Position numbers and translations under genes: made by a program. DNA of 64,000 nucleotides from Streptomyces sp. MNU76 (GTDB lineage Bacteria; Actinomycetota; Actinomycetes; Streptomycetales; Streptomycetaceae): NCBI RefSeq assembly GCF_020982545.1, contig NZ_JAJKLK010000019.1:1302001-1366000 (forward strand), given 5' to 3'. This document shows positions 57,210-64,000 of this stretch, piece after piece (position 1 is the stretch's first letter; the number at the start of each line of letters is the position of its first letter). The notes beneath the pieces were generated by a model, which was not told the origin of the DNA, made no database searches, and saw nothing but the letters and a program-made list of their open reading frames with translations.

Positions 57210-58232
57210 TCACTGGGGTCCGCGTGGGCGCGGGGGCGCCGTGGTCTCGCGCAGGACGAGCCGGATGGGCATCTCCACCCGGCCGGGCGGCTGTTCGACC
57301 TCCGGCTCGTCCAACTGCCGCAGCAGCAGCCGGGCGGCCTCCGCGCCCTGCCCGGCGACCGGCTGGGCGACGGTGGTCAGCCCGACCACGTCGGCGAGTT
57401 CGTGATCGTCGAAGCCGACCACGGACACGTCGTCCGGCACCCGCAGCCGATGCCGTCTGAGCGCGCGCAACGCGCCCATCGCCATCTCGTCGGACTGGGC
57501 GAACACGGCGGTCGGCGGCCGGGACGCGGCCAGCAGCTCGGTCATCGCCCGCTCGCCGCCGTCCACCGTGTAGTCGCCGTCCGCCACCAGCGCCGGGTCG
57601 TGCTCGATTCCGGCCTCGGCGAGGACGTGCAGATAGGCGGCGCGACGGTCGACCGGGGTGGTCCAGTGCAGCGGCCCGCTGGCCCCGGAGATCATGCCGA
57701 TCCGGCGGTGGCCGAGGTTCACCAGATGCCGTACGGCGCTCTCCGCGCCCGCCCGGTCGTCGATGCCGACCACCGTGAAGCCGGGCCGGGCACCCCCGAC
57801 CGTGGAGGCCAGCGGCACCCCGAGGGAGCGCAGCGCGGCGGACTCGTCCTCGTCCGGGATGAGCAGGGACAGCACCGCGTCGACCCGCTTGCGCACCGGC
57901 AGTTTGGTGAAGAACCGCTTGCGCGCCTCGGCCGAGCCCAGGTTGTAGAGCAGTACGTCGTACCCGGCGGCGCTGAACACGTGCTCGGCGGCGTCCAGCA
58001 CGGTGCCGAAGAACCAGCGGCCGATGTACGGGGCCACGACCCCGATCGTGTACGTGCGCCCGCTGGCGAGGCTGGACGCCGAACGGGACGCCGTGTAGCC
58101 GAGCTGTGCGGCGACGGCCGCGATCTGGGCGCGTACCTCGTCCGAGACGCCCGGCCTGCCCCGTAGCGCGCGGGACACGGTGGACGCCGAGACGCCGGCG
58201 GCGCGGGCGACATCGGTGATGCTGACCGGCAC
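57210..58232 (-). CDS. LacI-family transcriptional regulator
   Basis: This 340-residue regulator has the LacI helix-turn-helix ITDVARAAGVSASTVSRALR at residues 5-24, followed by the hinge helix ASRSASSLASG. A periplasmic-binding-protein-like sensor domain (IGVVAPYIGRWFFGTVLDA onward) follows. It is transcribed toward the ABC genes and is divergent from the GH32-like gene. A CGCAAGCGTTTGCG operator sits in the shared promoter region. It should repress both directions until the sugar is present. Confidence 0.93.
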   Translation of the reverse strand: MPVSITDVARAAGVSASTVSRALRGRPGVSDEVRAQIAAVAAQLGYTASRSASSLASGRTYTIGVVAPYIGRWFFGTVLDAAEHVFSAAGYDVLLYNLGSAEARKRFFTKLPVRKRVDAVLSLLIPDEDESAALRSLGVPLASTVGGARPGFTVVGIDDRAGAESAVRHLVNLGHRRIGMISGASGPLHWTTPVDRRAAYLHVLAEAGIEHDPALVADGDYTVDGGERAMTELLAASRPPTAVFAQSDEMAMGALRALRRHRLRVPDDVSVVGFDDHELADVVGLTTVAQPVAGQGAEAARLLLRQLDEPEVEQPPGRVEMPIRLVLRETTAPPRPRGPQ

Positions 58233-58308
58233 GGCGGATTACTCCCATCGGGTTCACGTCGGTGTGTGTCTGGGGGGTGACGTGACCGTAAACCCGGCCT
58301 CCTTGTTG

Positions 58309-58322
58309 CGCAAGCGTTTGCG
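58309..58322. promoter_or_regulatory. LacI-type operator
   Basis: CGCAAGCGTTTGCG is a near-perfect palindrome with the central CG typical for LacI-family sites. It lies 77 bp before the regulator gene and 95 bp before the glycosidase gene. A weaker related site, CGCACGCGTTTGAGCG, lies at 58376-58391 just before the glycosidase start. Confidence 0.7.
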
Positions 58323-58416
58323 TTCAGTTTTACTTGCGCTGATTCTCAATCGACATCTCTCTGAACCATGATCAGCGCACGCGTTTGAGCGCTGCGAGCC
58401 GACAGGACTGCTGCGC

Positions 58417-59768
58417 ATGCGATACGCCCCGCCGGGCCTCTGCGTGAACGACTTCGCCCTGCTCCGCGATGACGACGGCACCTACACGGTGCTGCATCTC
58501 CAGGGGCCCTGGACCGCCGAGTTCGACCATCTGCGGATGGAGACGTCCTACGGCCGGGCCACCTCGGTCGACCTGGTCGGCTGGCGGCCCGAGGGCACCG
58601 CCTTCGGCAACGGTCTGCCCGGTCGCTTCGACCAGCAGGCGGTGTGGACGATGCACCCCGTGCGCCACGGCACCGGAAGCGCGATGTTCTACACGGGGGT
58701 GAGCGGGCTGACCCCCGAGGGCTGGCCCCTGCAGTCCGTCGGCCTCGCGCTCTCCGACCGCACGGACGGCACGGGCTGGCGGCGCCACGGCACGGGACCG
58801 GTCGTCGAGGCCGACCCCCGCTGGTACCGCACCGCCGACCGGATGGGCTGGCGCGACCCCTTCGTCGTACGCGACGACGAGGGCGACGGCTGGGTCATGG
58901 TGATCTGCGCGGCCGACGCCTCGCTCCCGGTCGCGGTCAGCGGTTGCGTGGCCTGGGCCACCTCCCCGGACCTCGAACACTGGACGGTCCACCCGCCGTT
59001 GATCTCCCCGGGCGACGTGGACGAGTTGGAGTGCCCGGTCCTGGAACGCCTCGACGACGGGACCTGGCTCCTCCTGGGCTCGATCGGCTCGACGCGCGGC
59101 TTCGACGCGTGGACGGCGCCCCGCCTGCGCGGCCCCTGGACCCGGCGCGGCCAACTCGGCCCCACGGGGGCGTACGCCCCCCGCGTCATCGCCGCCCCCG
59201 ACGGCTCTCGCGTCGTGCTGCACACGACCCCCCGCCGGGTCGGCCTCACCGACGCCGGCGACACCTGCCGGGGCATGCTCGCCCAGCCCAAGTCCCTGGT
59301 CCTGGGGGCGGATGCGGCCCCGCACCTGGCCTGGTGGCCGGGCCTGGACGCCTGGCTCGGCGACCCGACGACCGCCCCCGCGCTCCACGCGGTCGGCGAC
59401 ATCGACCTCTCCGGCCGCCCCGTCGAGATCGCCCTGCGCACCGACCCCGCCGGCCCCTCCCGCCCGGCCCTCACCGTCACCTGCGACGGCAAGAACCTCC
59501 GTGTCACGGGCCCGGCCGGCCCCGTTCGCCGAGACGGTCCTGCGTGAACCCCCACGTCACTGCGCGTCCTGACGGTCGGCGAGTACGTCGAGGTCTACGC
59601 CGACGACGTCTTCGTCCTGACCGCCCTCTGCTACTCCGGCCGCCCCGCCCCTGGACGGCGACGACCGACGGCCACGCCACCGCCGTCCCCGTCCGCCCTG
59701 TACGCCTCCCCGACCCCGACCGTGACGACGCGTCGGCGATCTGGCCGGGGCCCGACCCGACCCCCTGA
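58417..59768 (+). pseudogene. GH32-like glycoside hydrolase with three C-terminal frame breaks
   Basis: The five-bladed GH32-type enzyme cleaves fructosyl linkages in known relatives. Asp12 in CVNDFALLRDD is the expected nucleophile, GWRDPFVVRDD is the RDP motif, and DELECPVLERL carries the ECP acid/base. The first 370 residues are continuous to 59547. The C-terminal beta-sandwich continues as PFAETVLREPP, then LRVLTVGEYVEVYADDVFVL, then PWTATTDGHATAVPVRP to TGA 59766, each in a different frame. Single-base changes near 59515, 59550 and 59650 (mostly C runs) join them. The protein would be about 450 residues. Confidence 0.75.
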
Positions 59769-59827
59769 CTCGGTCGGGACGAACGGCCGTCAGGGCTGTC
59801 AGGGCCGTACGGCCCCCCCGAACACGA

Positions 59828-59883
59828 CCGCACCCGGCCCGTCACACCGTCGTTCAGGACGGCGGTATGCGGACCGGGTGCGG
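59828..59883. terminator. Nested hairpin terminator between GH32-like gene and sodN
   Basis: CCGCACCCGG at 59828-59837 pairs with CCGGGTGCGG at 59874-59883. An inner CCGTC/GACGG stem lies at 59847-59862. Both genes converge here. Confidence 0.6.
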
Positions 59884-59898
59884 ACGAGAGAGGCCGGG

Positions 59899-60294
59899 TC
59901 AGGCCTTCTTGGTCTCCCAGAAGATCTTGTCGATCTGGGCGATGTAGTCCAGGGCCTTCTGGCCCGTCGCCGGGTCGGTCGAGCCCTTGGCGGCCGAAAG
60001 GGCCTTGAGGGCGTCGTTGACCAGCTGGTGCAGCTCCGGGTACTTCTCGAAGTGCGGGGGCTTGAAGTAGTCGCTCCAGAGCACGGAAACGTGGTGCTTC
60101 GCGAGCTCGGCGCGCTGCTCCTTGATGACCGTGGCACGCGCCTGGAAGTGCGGGTCGTCGTTGGCGGCCATCTTCTCCTGCACGGCCTTCACCGACTCCG
60201 CCTCGATGCGGGCCTGGGCCGGGTCGTACACACCGCAGGGCAGGTCGCAGTGGGCGCTGACCTTGACCTTGGGGGCAAACAGGCGGGAAAGCAT
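59899..60294 (-). CDS. sodN: Nickel superoxide dismutase
   Basis: NiSOD disproportionates superoxide using nickel bound at its processed N-terminus. The 131-residue precursor has a 14-residue propeptide MLSRLFAPKVKVSA followed by the nickel hook HCDLPCGVYDP (His1, Cys2, Cys6 of the mature chain). Length and sequence match Streptomyces enzymes. It is divergent from its maturation protease sodX. In S. coelicolor sodN is induced by nickel; I could not identify an operator with confidence in the 156-bp gap. Confidence 0.97.
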   Translation of the reverse strand: MLSRLFAPKVKVSAHCDLPCGVYDPAQARIEAESVKAVQEKMAANDDPHFQARATVIKEQRAELAKHHVSVLWSDYFKPPHFEKYPELHQLVNDALKALSAAKGSTDPATGQKALDYIAQIDKIFWETKKA

Positions 60295-60450
60295 GGAGCA
60301 TTCCTTCCTCGTGATCGTCTTCTCAGGTGGGACATTACTCCCTGCGGGAGAGGTTTTCGCGAGTGCCCCCATGGGCTTAGGACAAAAGTCCGGGGTCAGA
60401 CTGGGACTGGTGGAGCACGGGAGAGGAACGGACCGGGGAGGTGCCGGGTG

Positions 60451-60897
60451 ATGCCGGAGCCGTCGCAGGAGAGCGGGCCGGGAAGCGAGCGGGGCAGGGC
60501 CCTCCTGCCCTTCGGGGTGGCCGAGGTCACGGGGCCCTCCATGGTTCCGACGCTGCGCCACGGGGACCAGCTCCTCGTCCACTACGGGGCGCGCCTGCGG
60601 GTCGGTGACGTCCTCGTGCTGCGTCATCCCTTCCAGCAGGATCTGCTCGTCGTGAAACGGATCGCCGAGCGGCGCGACGGCGGTTGGTGGGTGCTCGGGG
60701 ACAACGCCTATGCGGGCGGGGACAGCACCGACTACGGGGTCGTCCCCGACGAACTGGTCCTGGGGAAGGTCCGGTTCCGGTACCGGCCCAGGCCCGAGGG
60801 TCAGCGGTCGCCGCTCATGCTCGCCCGCTGGGCGTTCTCGGCTGCCCGGCCCGTGTTCGGCGACCGGTCCGCCTCCAGGCGTTTGCGGGCCCGGTAG
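60451..60897 (+). CDS. sodX: Nickel-type superoxide dismutase maturation protease
   Basis: SodX is the S26-type peptidase thought to remove the NiSOD propeptide and expose the nickel hook. The 148-residue protein has GPSMVPTLRHGDQLLV with the catalytic Ser and LVVKRIAERR with the general-base Lys, then GDNAYAGGDSTDYG. No membrane helix is evident. The ATG at 60451 follows GGGGAGG; GTG 60448 is possible. In many Streptomyces sodX follows sodN, whereas here the two are divergent. The 3' end overlaps the opposing CGNR gene by 97 bp. Confidence 0.92.
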   Translation: MPEPSQESGPGSERGRALLPFGVAEVTGPSMVPTLRHGDQLLVHYGARLRVGDVLVLRHPFQQDLLVVKRIAERRDGGWWVLGDNAYAGGDSTDYGVVPDELVLGKVRFRYRPRPEGQRSPLMLARWAFSAARPVFGDRSASRRLRAR

Positions 60898-61430
60898 GCC
60901 GCCACGTTGGCGCGGGTGGCGCAGCGGTCCGAGCAGTAGCGCCGGGAGCGGTTGGTCGAGGTGTCGAGGTAGGCGTTGCGGCACGGTGCCGCCTCGCACA
61001 GACCGAGCCGGTCCACGCCGTACTCGGTGAGGTGGAAGGCCAGGCCCATCGCGGCGATGGCGGCATAGCCCGCGGTCGCGTTGGACGGGTGGTCCGCCAG
61101 GTGCATGTGCCACAGCGGGCGGCCGTCGTCGTCCCGGAAGTCGTGCCCCGAGATCTGCGGGTTCACCGGGAATTCGAGCAGCAGCGAGTTCAGCAGGTCC
61201 ACGGCGAGGGTCTCGTCGCCGTCGTTCGCGGCCTCGAAGACCGAGCGCAGTCGGGCCCGCACCGACCGGAACCGGGTGACATCGGCGTCCGTCGCCCGCC
61301 GGGCCGCCTGCCCGCTGGGCCCGAAGAGGTCGCGGACGGCCTCGACCGAGGTGAGCGTGTCCTTGCCCCGGGCCGGTTCCTCGGTGTTGACGAGGCGTAC
61401 GGCGTAGTCCGAGTAATGGGCCAGTTCCAC
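60801..61430 (-). CDS. CGNR zinc finger (ABATE-domain) protein
   Basis: This 209-residue protein has an N-terminal ABATE domain (about 10-150, beginning YAVRLVNTEEPARG). The C-terminal CGNR-type zinc finger is CEAAPCRNAYLDTSTNRSRR followed by YCSDRCATRANVAAYRARKR. The Cys pairs and the basic helix suggest DNA binding, and the family is regarded as stress-related transcriptional regulators. Its last 30 residues overlap the sodX 3' end antisense. It is divergent from the methyltransferase gene. Confidence 0.88.
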   Translation of the reverse strand: MELAHYSDYAVRLVNTEEPARGKDTLTSVEAVRDLFGPSGQAARRATDADVTRFRSVRARLRSVFEAANDGDETLAVDLLNSLLLEFPVNPQISGHDFRDDDGRPLWHMHLADHPSNATAGYAAIAAMGLAFHLTEYGVDRLGLCEAAPCRNAYLDTSTNRSRRYCSDRCATRANVAAYRARKRLEADRSPNTGRAAENAQRASMSGDR

Positions 61431-61565
61431 TTGTAGTCCTTACGGAGGCGCTCTGATGTCGGAGTGCGGGTCAGGTAATGGCTGCTCTTGCCTACAGGGT
61501 ATTACGCGTTCGACGTGTCAGCCGGAAGAGGCGGTACAAGCGGTACACCGAGGAAGGGGAACCTC

Positions 61566-62324
61566 ATGACCACCACGACCGGAACCGACTGGCAGGCCTG
61601 GCAGGAGAGCTGGGACCGGCAGCAGGAGCTGTATCTGCCGGACCGTGAGGAGCGGTTCCGCGTGATGCTCGACATGGTGGAGGCCTTCGCCGGCCCCGCA
61701 CCCCGCGTCCTCGACCTCGCCTGCGGTACGGGTTCCATCACGTCCAGGCTGCTCGCGCGGTTCCCGAAGGCCGTCAGCACCGGAGTGGACCTCGACCCGG
61801 CCCTCCTCGCCATCGCCGAGGGCACGTTCGAGGGCGACCGGCGGGTCACCTTCGTCACCGCCGACCTCACCGACCCCGACTGGACGGCCCGGCTGCCGTA
61901 CGACGGGTACGACGCCGTCCTGACGGCCACAGCCCTGCACTGGCTGCACAGCGAACCCCTCGCCGCCCTCTACGGTCAGGTCGCGGAACTCCTCCGCGAC
62001 GGCGGTGTCTTCATGAACGCGGACCACATGATCGACGAGTCGACGCCCCGGATCAACGCGGCGGAGCGCGCGCACCGGCACGCGGGTATGGAACAAGCCA
62101 CCGCGGCCGGCGCCGTCGACTGGGCCGCATGGTGGCAGCTCGCCGCCCAGGACCCCGTGCTCGCCGCGCCGACGGCCCGCCGTTTCGAGATCTACGGCGA
62201 GCACGCCGACGGTGACTTCCAGAGCGTCGACTGGCACGCCCGGGTCCTGCGCGAGCGGGGCTTCGCCGAGGCTCGCGCGGTGTGGTGCTCGCCCGCCGAC
62301 TCGATGGTGCTGGCGGTGAAGTAG
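61566..62324 (+). CDS. Class I SAM-dependent methyltransferase
   Basis: This 252-residue Rossmann-type methyltransferase has VLDLACGTGSITSRLLARFP at about residues 46-65 (motif I), GVDLDPALLAIAEG (motif II acid), and DGYDAVLTATALHWL (motif IV). The start ATG 61566 (MTTTTGTDW) follows GAGGAAGGGG; the 26-residue extension upstream is not family-like. The small-molecule acceptor is unknown. It ends at a perfect hairpin shared with the convergent amino-acid transporter operon. Confidence 0.9.
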   Translation: MTTTTGTDWQAWQESWDRQQELYLPDREERFRVMLDMVEAFAGPAPRVLDLACGTGSITSRLLARFPKAVSTGVDLDPALLAIAEGTFEGDRRVTFVTADLTDPDWTARLPYDGYDAVLTATALHWLHSEPLAALYGQVAELLRDGGVFMNADHMIDESTPRINAAERAHRHAGMEQATAAGAVDWAAWWQLAAQDPVLAAPTARRFEIYGEHADGDFQSVDWHARVLRERGFAEARAVWCSPADSMVLAVK

Positions 62325-62382
62325 GCGGCCCGCCCGCGCCGCGCCACGAGTGAGGGCGATACGGGTGAGGGGTGGCACGAGT

Positions 62383-62414
62383 GAGGGGCGGTACGGAATC
62401 CCGTACCGCCCCTC
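62383..62414. terminator. Perfect 14-bp bidirectional terminator
   Basis: GAGGGGCGGTACGG at 62383-62396 pairs with CCGTACCGCCCCTC at 62401-62414 around the loop AATC. It lies between the methyltransferase and the ABC ATPase genes. Confidence 0.8.
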
Positions 62415-62442
62415 GTCCCCGTCGCGCCCTCGCGCCCAGGCC

Positions 62443-63204
62443 CTACAACACCTTGGACAGGAACGACTGCGTCCGCTCTTCCTGCGGGTTCGTCAGCACG
62501 TCACGGGGGTTGCCGGACTCGACCACCACACCGCCGTCCATGAAGACCAGGCTGTCGCCGACCTCGCGGGCGAAGCCCATCTCGTGGGTGACGACGACCA
62601 TCGTCATCCCGGACTCGGCCAGGTCGCGCATGACGTCGAGGACGTCGCCCACCAGCTCCGGGTCGAGCGCCGACGTCGGCTCGTCGAACAGCATCAGCTT
62701 CGGCTCCATGGCCAAGGCCCGGGCGATGGCCACCCGCTGCTGCTGGCCGCCGGACAGCTGCGACGGGTAGTTGCCCGCCTTGTCGCCGAGGCCGACACGC
62801 TCCAGCAGCTCATGGGCGCGCTCGCGGGCCTGACCCCTGCCGACGCCCTTGACCTGCATCGGCGCCTCCATGACGTTCTCCGCGGCCGTCATGTGCGGGA
62901 ACAGGTTGAAGCGCTGGAACACCATGCCGATGTCACGCCGCTTGAGCGCGACCTCGCTGTCCTTGAGCTCGTACAGCTTGTCGCCCTTCTGGCGGTAGCC
63001 GACCAGCTCGCCGTCGACGTACAGCCGTCCGGCGTTGATCTTCTCGAGGTGGTTGATGCACCTGAGGAACGTGCTCTTGCCGGAGCCGGAGGGGCCGATG
63101 AGGCAGAACACCTCGCCCGTCTGCACCTCCAGGTCGATGCCCTTGAGGACCTCGACGGGGCCGAACGACTTGTGGATGCCCTCGGCCTTCACCATGGCGG
63201 TCAT
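62443..63204 (-). CDS. Polar amino-acid ABC transporter ATP-binding protein
   Basis: This 253-residue ATPase of the GlnQ/HisP type has Walker A GPSGSGKSTFLRCINHLE, the Q loop in GMVFQRFNLFPHMTA, the signature LSGGQQQRVAIARALA, Walker B LMLFDEPTSALDPE and the switch His in VTHEMGFA. The family imports glutamine, glutamate, arginine or similar amino acids. It overlaps the permease stop by ATGA (63201-63204), so they are cotranscribed. The binding protein must lie beyond the window edge or elsewhere. Confidence 0.95.
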   Translation of the reverse strand: MTAMVKAEGIHKSFGPVEVLKGIDLEVQTGEVFCLIGPSGSGKSTFLRCINHLEKINAGRLYVDGELVGYRQKGDKLYELKDSEVALKRRDIGMVFQRFNLFPHMTAAENVMEAPMQVKGVGRGQARERAHELLERVGLGDKAGNYPSQLSGGQQQRVAIARALAMEPKLMLFDEPTSALDPELVGDVLDVMRDLAESGMTMVVVTHEMGFAREVGDSLVFMDGGVVVESGNPRDVLTNPQEERTQSFLSKVL

Positions 63205-64000
63205 GCCGAGACTCCCTTCGGACGGCGCACCGGCAGCACGGCCGTCTTGAGACGCTGGATCGGTGTCGGCGGCAGGGACCGGGAGGACCCCTTCGCGTAG
63301 TGCCGCTCCAGGTAGTACTGCCCGACGCTGAAGATGCTGGTCAGGATCAGGTACCAGGCGGCGGCGAGGAACAGCATCTCCACGGGGGCCCCCGCTCCCT
63401 GGCCGATGTCCTGGGCCGACTTGAGCAGATCCACGTACTGCACCGTCGAGACGAGCGACGTGGTCTTCAACATGTTGATGACCTCGTTGCCCGTGGGCGG
63501 CACGATCACACGCATCGCCTGGGGGATCACGATCCGCCGCAGCGTCTTGGACTGGCTCATGCCGAGCGCGTGCGACGCCTCGGTCTGGCCCTCGTCCACC
63601 GACAGCAGACCGGCGCGGCAGATCTCCGCCATGTACGCGGCCTCGTTGAGACCGAGGCCGAGCAGCGCCGTCAGCAGCGGCGTCATGAAGGAGGACCAGT
63701 AGTCCTTGTAGATCGGGCCGAGGTTGATGGTCTCGAAGACCAGGCCCAGGTTGAACCAGACGAAGAGCTGGACCAGGACCGGCGTACCGCGGAAGAACCA
63801 GATGTAGAACCACGCCACCGACGAGGTCACCGGGTTCTTGGACAGCCGCATCACGGCGAGCAGGATGCCGCCGACGATGCCGATCACCATGGACAGCACG
63901 GTGAGCAGGAGGGTGTTCAGAACGCCCTCGATGATGCGGTCGTCGAAGAAGTAGTCGGGGATCGCACCCCAGTTGATCTTCTTCGCCTGCGCGAACGCGT
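63201..64000 (-). CDS. Polar amino-acid ABC transporter permease, 5' end outside window
   Basis: The frame is open to the right edge, so the N-terminus is missing. The visible part reads YFFDDRIIEGVLNTLLLTVL, then a HisM/GlnP-type permease with FFRGTPVLVQLFVWFNLGL. The EAA loop is EASHALGMSQSKTLRRIVIP near the C-terminal third. Four or more hydrophobic helices are visible, and the basic C-tail (RRPKGVSA) overlaps the ATPase start. An internal ATG at 63899 is not the true start, because upstream residues continue the family pattern. Confidence 0.92.
   Translation of the reverse strand, partial: AFAQAKKINWGAIPDYFFDDRIIEGVLNTLLLTVLSMVIGIVGGILLAVMRLSKNPVTSSVAWFYIWFFRGTPVLVQLFVWFNLGLVFETINLGPIYKDYWSSFMTPLLTALLGLGLNEAAYMAEICRAGLLSVDEGQTEASHALGMSQSKTLRRIVIPQAMRVIVPPTGNEVINMLKTTSLVSTVQYVDLLKSAQDIGQGAGAPVEMLFLAAAWYLILTSIFSVGQYYLERHYAKGSSRSLPPTPIQRLKTAVLPVRRPKGVSA

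Noticed and set aside
1..64000. CRISPR array, tRNA or rRNA genes, replication origin
   Set aside because: No regularly spaced repeats, no cloverleaf-like sequences with conserved T-loop, and no DnaA box cluster were noticed on reading. The only tandem repeats are two-copy units.

Overview
The window is a high-GC actinobacterial chromosome segment, almost certainly from Streptomyces. The reasons are the codon bias, the WhiB-like protein WblE, the SigR-RsrA and SigH-type sigma modules, the DasR/DasABC chitin-sugar locus, a nickel superoxide dismutase with its 14-residue propeptide, and B12-riboswitch-controlled nrdAB. From about 1 to 47.7 kb the content resembles a conserved core region of Streptomyces chromosomes (recalled, not computed). 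From 48 to 64 kb it looks more like variable accessory and catabolic content.

Layout. 0-8.9 kb: CBS protein, hisN, TetR regulator, a nested MITE+IS630 insertion, an SMR transporter, rsgA, aroA, M50-like membrane protein, SRAP DNA-damage protein and an alpha/beta hydrolase. 8.9-10.3 kb: the sigR-rsrA thiol-stress switch with its own SigR-type promoter. 10.3-17.8 kb: a roadblock cluster, an HD-GYP protein beside a degenerate HD membrane protein, a TPR protein and peptide deformylase. 17.8-23.6 kb: a GlxA-type regulator and class Ia ribonucleotide reductase nrdAB with a cobalamin riboswitch and a pair of NrdR boxes. 23.6-27 kb: nucleoside hydrolase and a sodium:solute symporter with its DUF3311 partner. 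27-34.3 kb: dasR, dasABC, a GH3 hexosaminidase and nagB, with several DasR-like operators. 34.8-41.5 kb: sensor kinase, wblE, diacylglycerol kinase, sigH and its anti-sigma factor, and a UBP zinc finger. 41.5-47.9 kb: a frame-broken Na+/H+ antiporter, a PLP enzyme, an amidase, and an encapsulin family 2B shell gene next to a polyprenyl synthase. 48-53.7 kb: small accessory genes and an AraC-VOC pair split by a nested MITE+IS701 insertion. 53.7-59.8 kb: a LacI-controlled sugar ABC transporter with a divergent GH32-like enzyme. 59.9-64 kb: sodN/sodX, a CGNR regulator, a methyltransferase and an amino-acid ABC transporter that runs off the window.

Three stories stand out. First, the 45.1-47.7 kb pair looks like a nanocompartment: a family 2B encapsulin shell with an internal cyclic-nucleotide-binding-like domain plus an isoprenyl diphosphate synthase as likely cargo. 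Second, three copies of a CTAG-flanked hairpin MITE sit exactly where the CTAG forms the TAG stop codon of a neighbouring gene. Two of those copies were then invaded at the same CTAG by full IS elements (IS630 and IS701), leaving the stop codons intact. Third, single-base indels, mostly in G or C runs, break at least six genes (HD protein, GH3, membrane protein at 38.2 kb, antiporter, IS701 transposase, GH32). This looks more like assembly error than coordinated gene decay, so those genes are probably functional in the organism.
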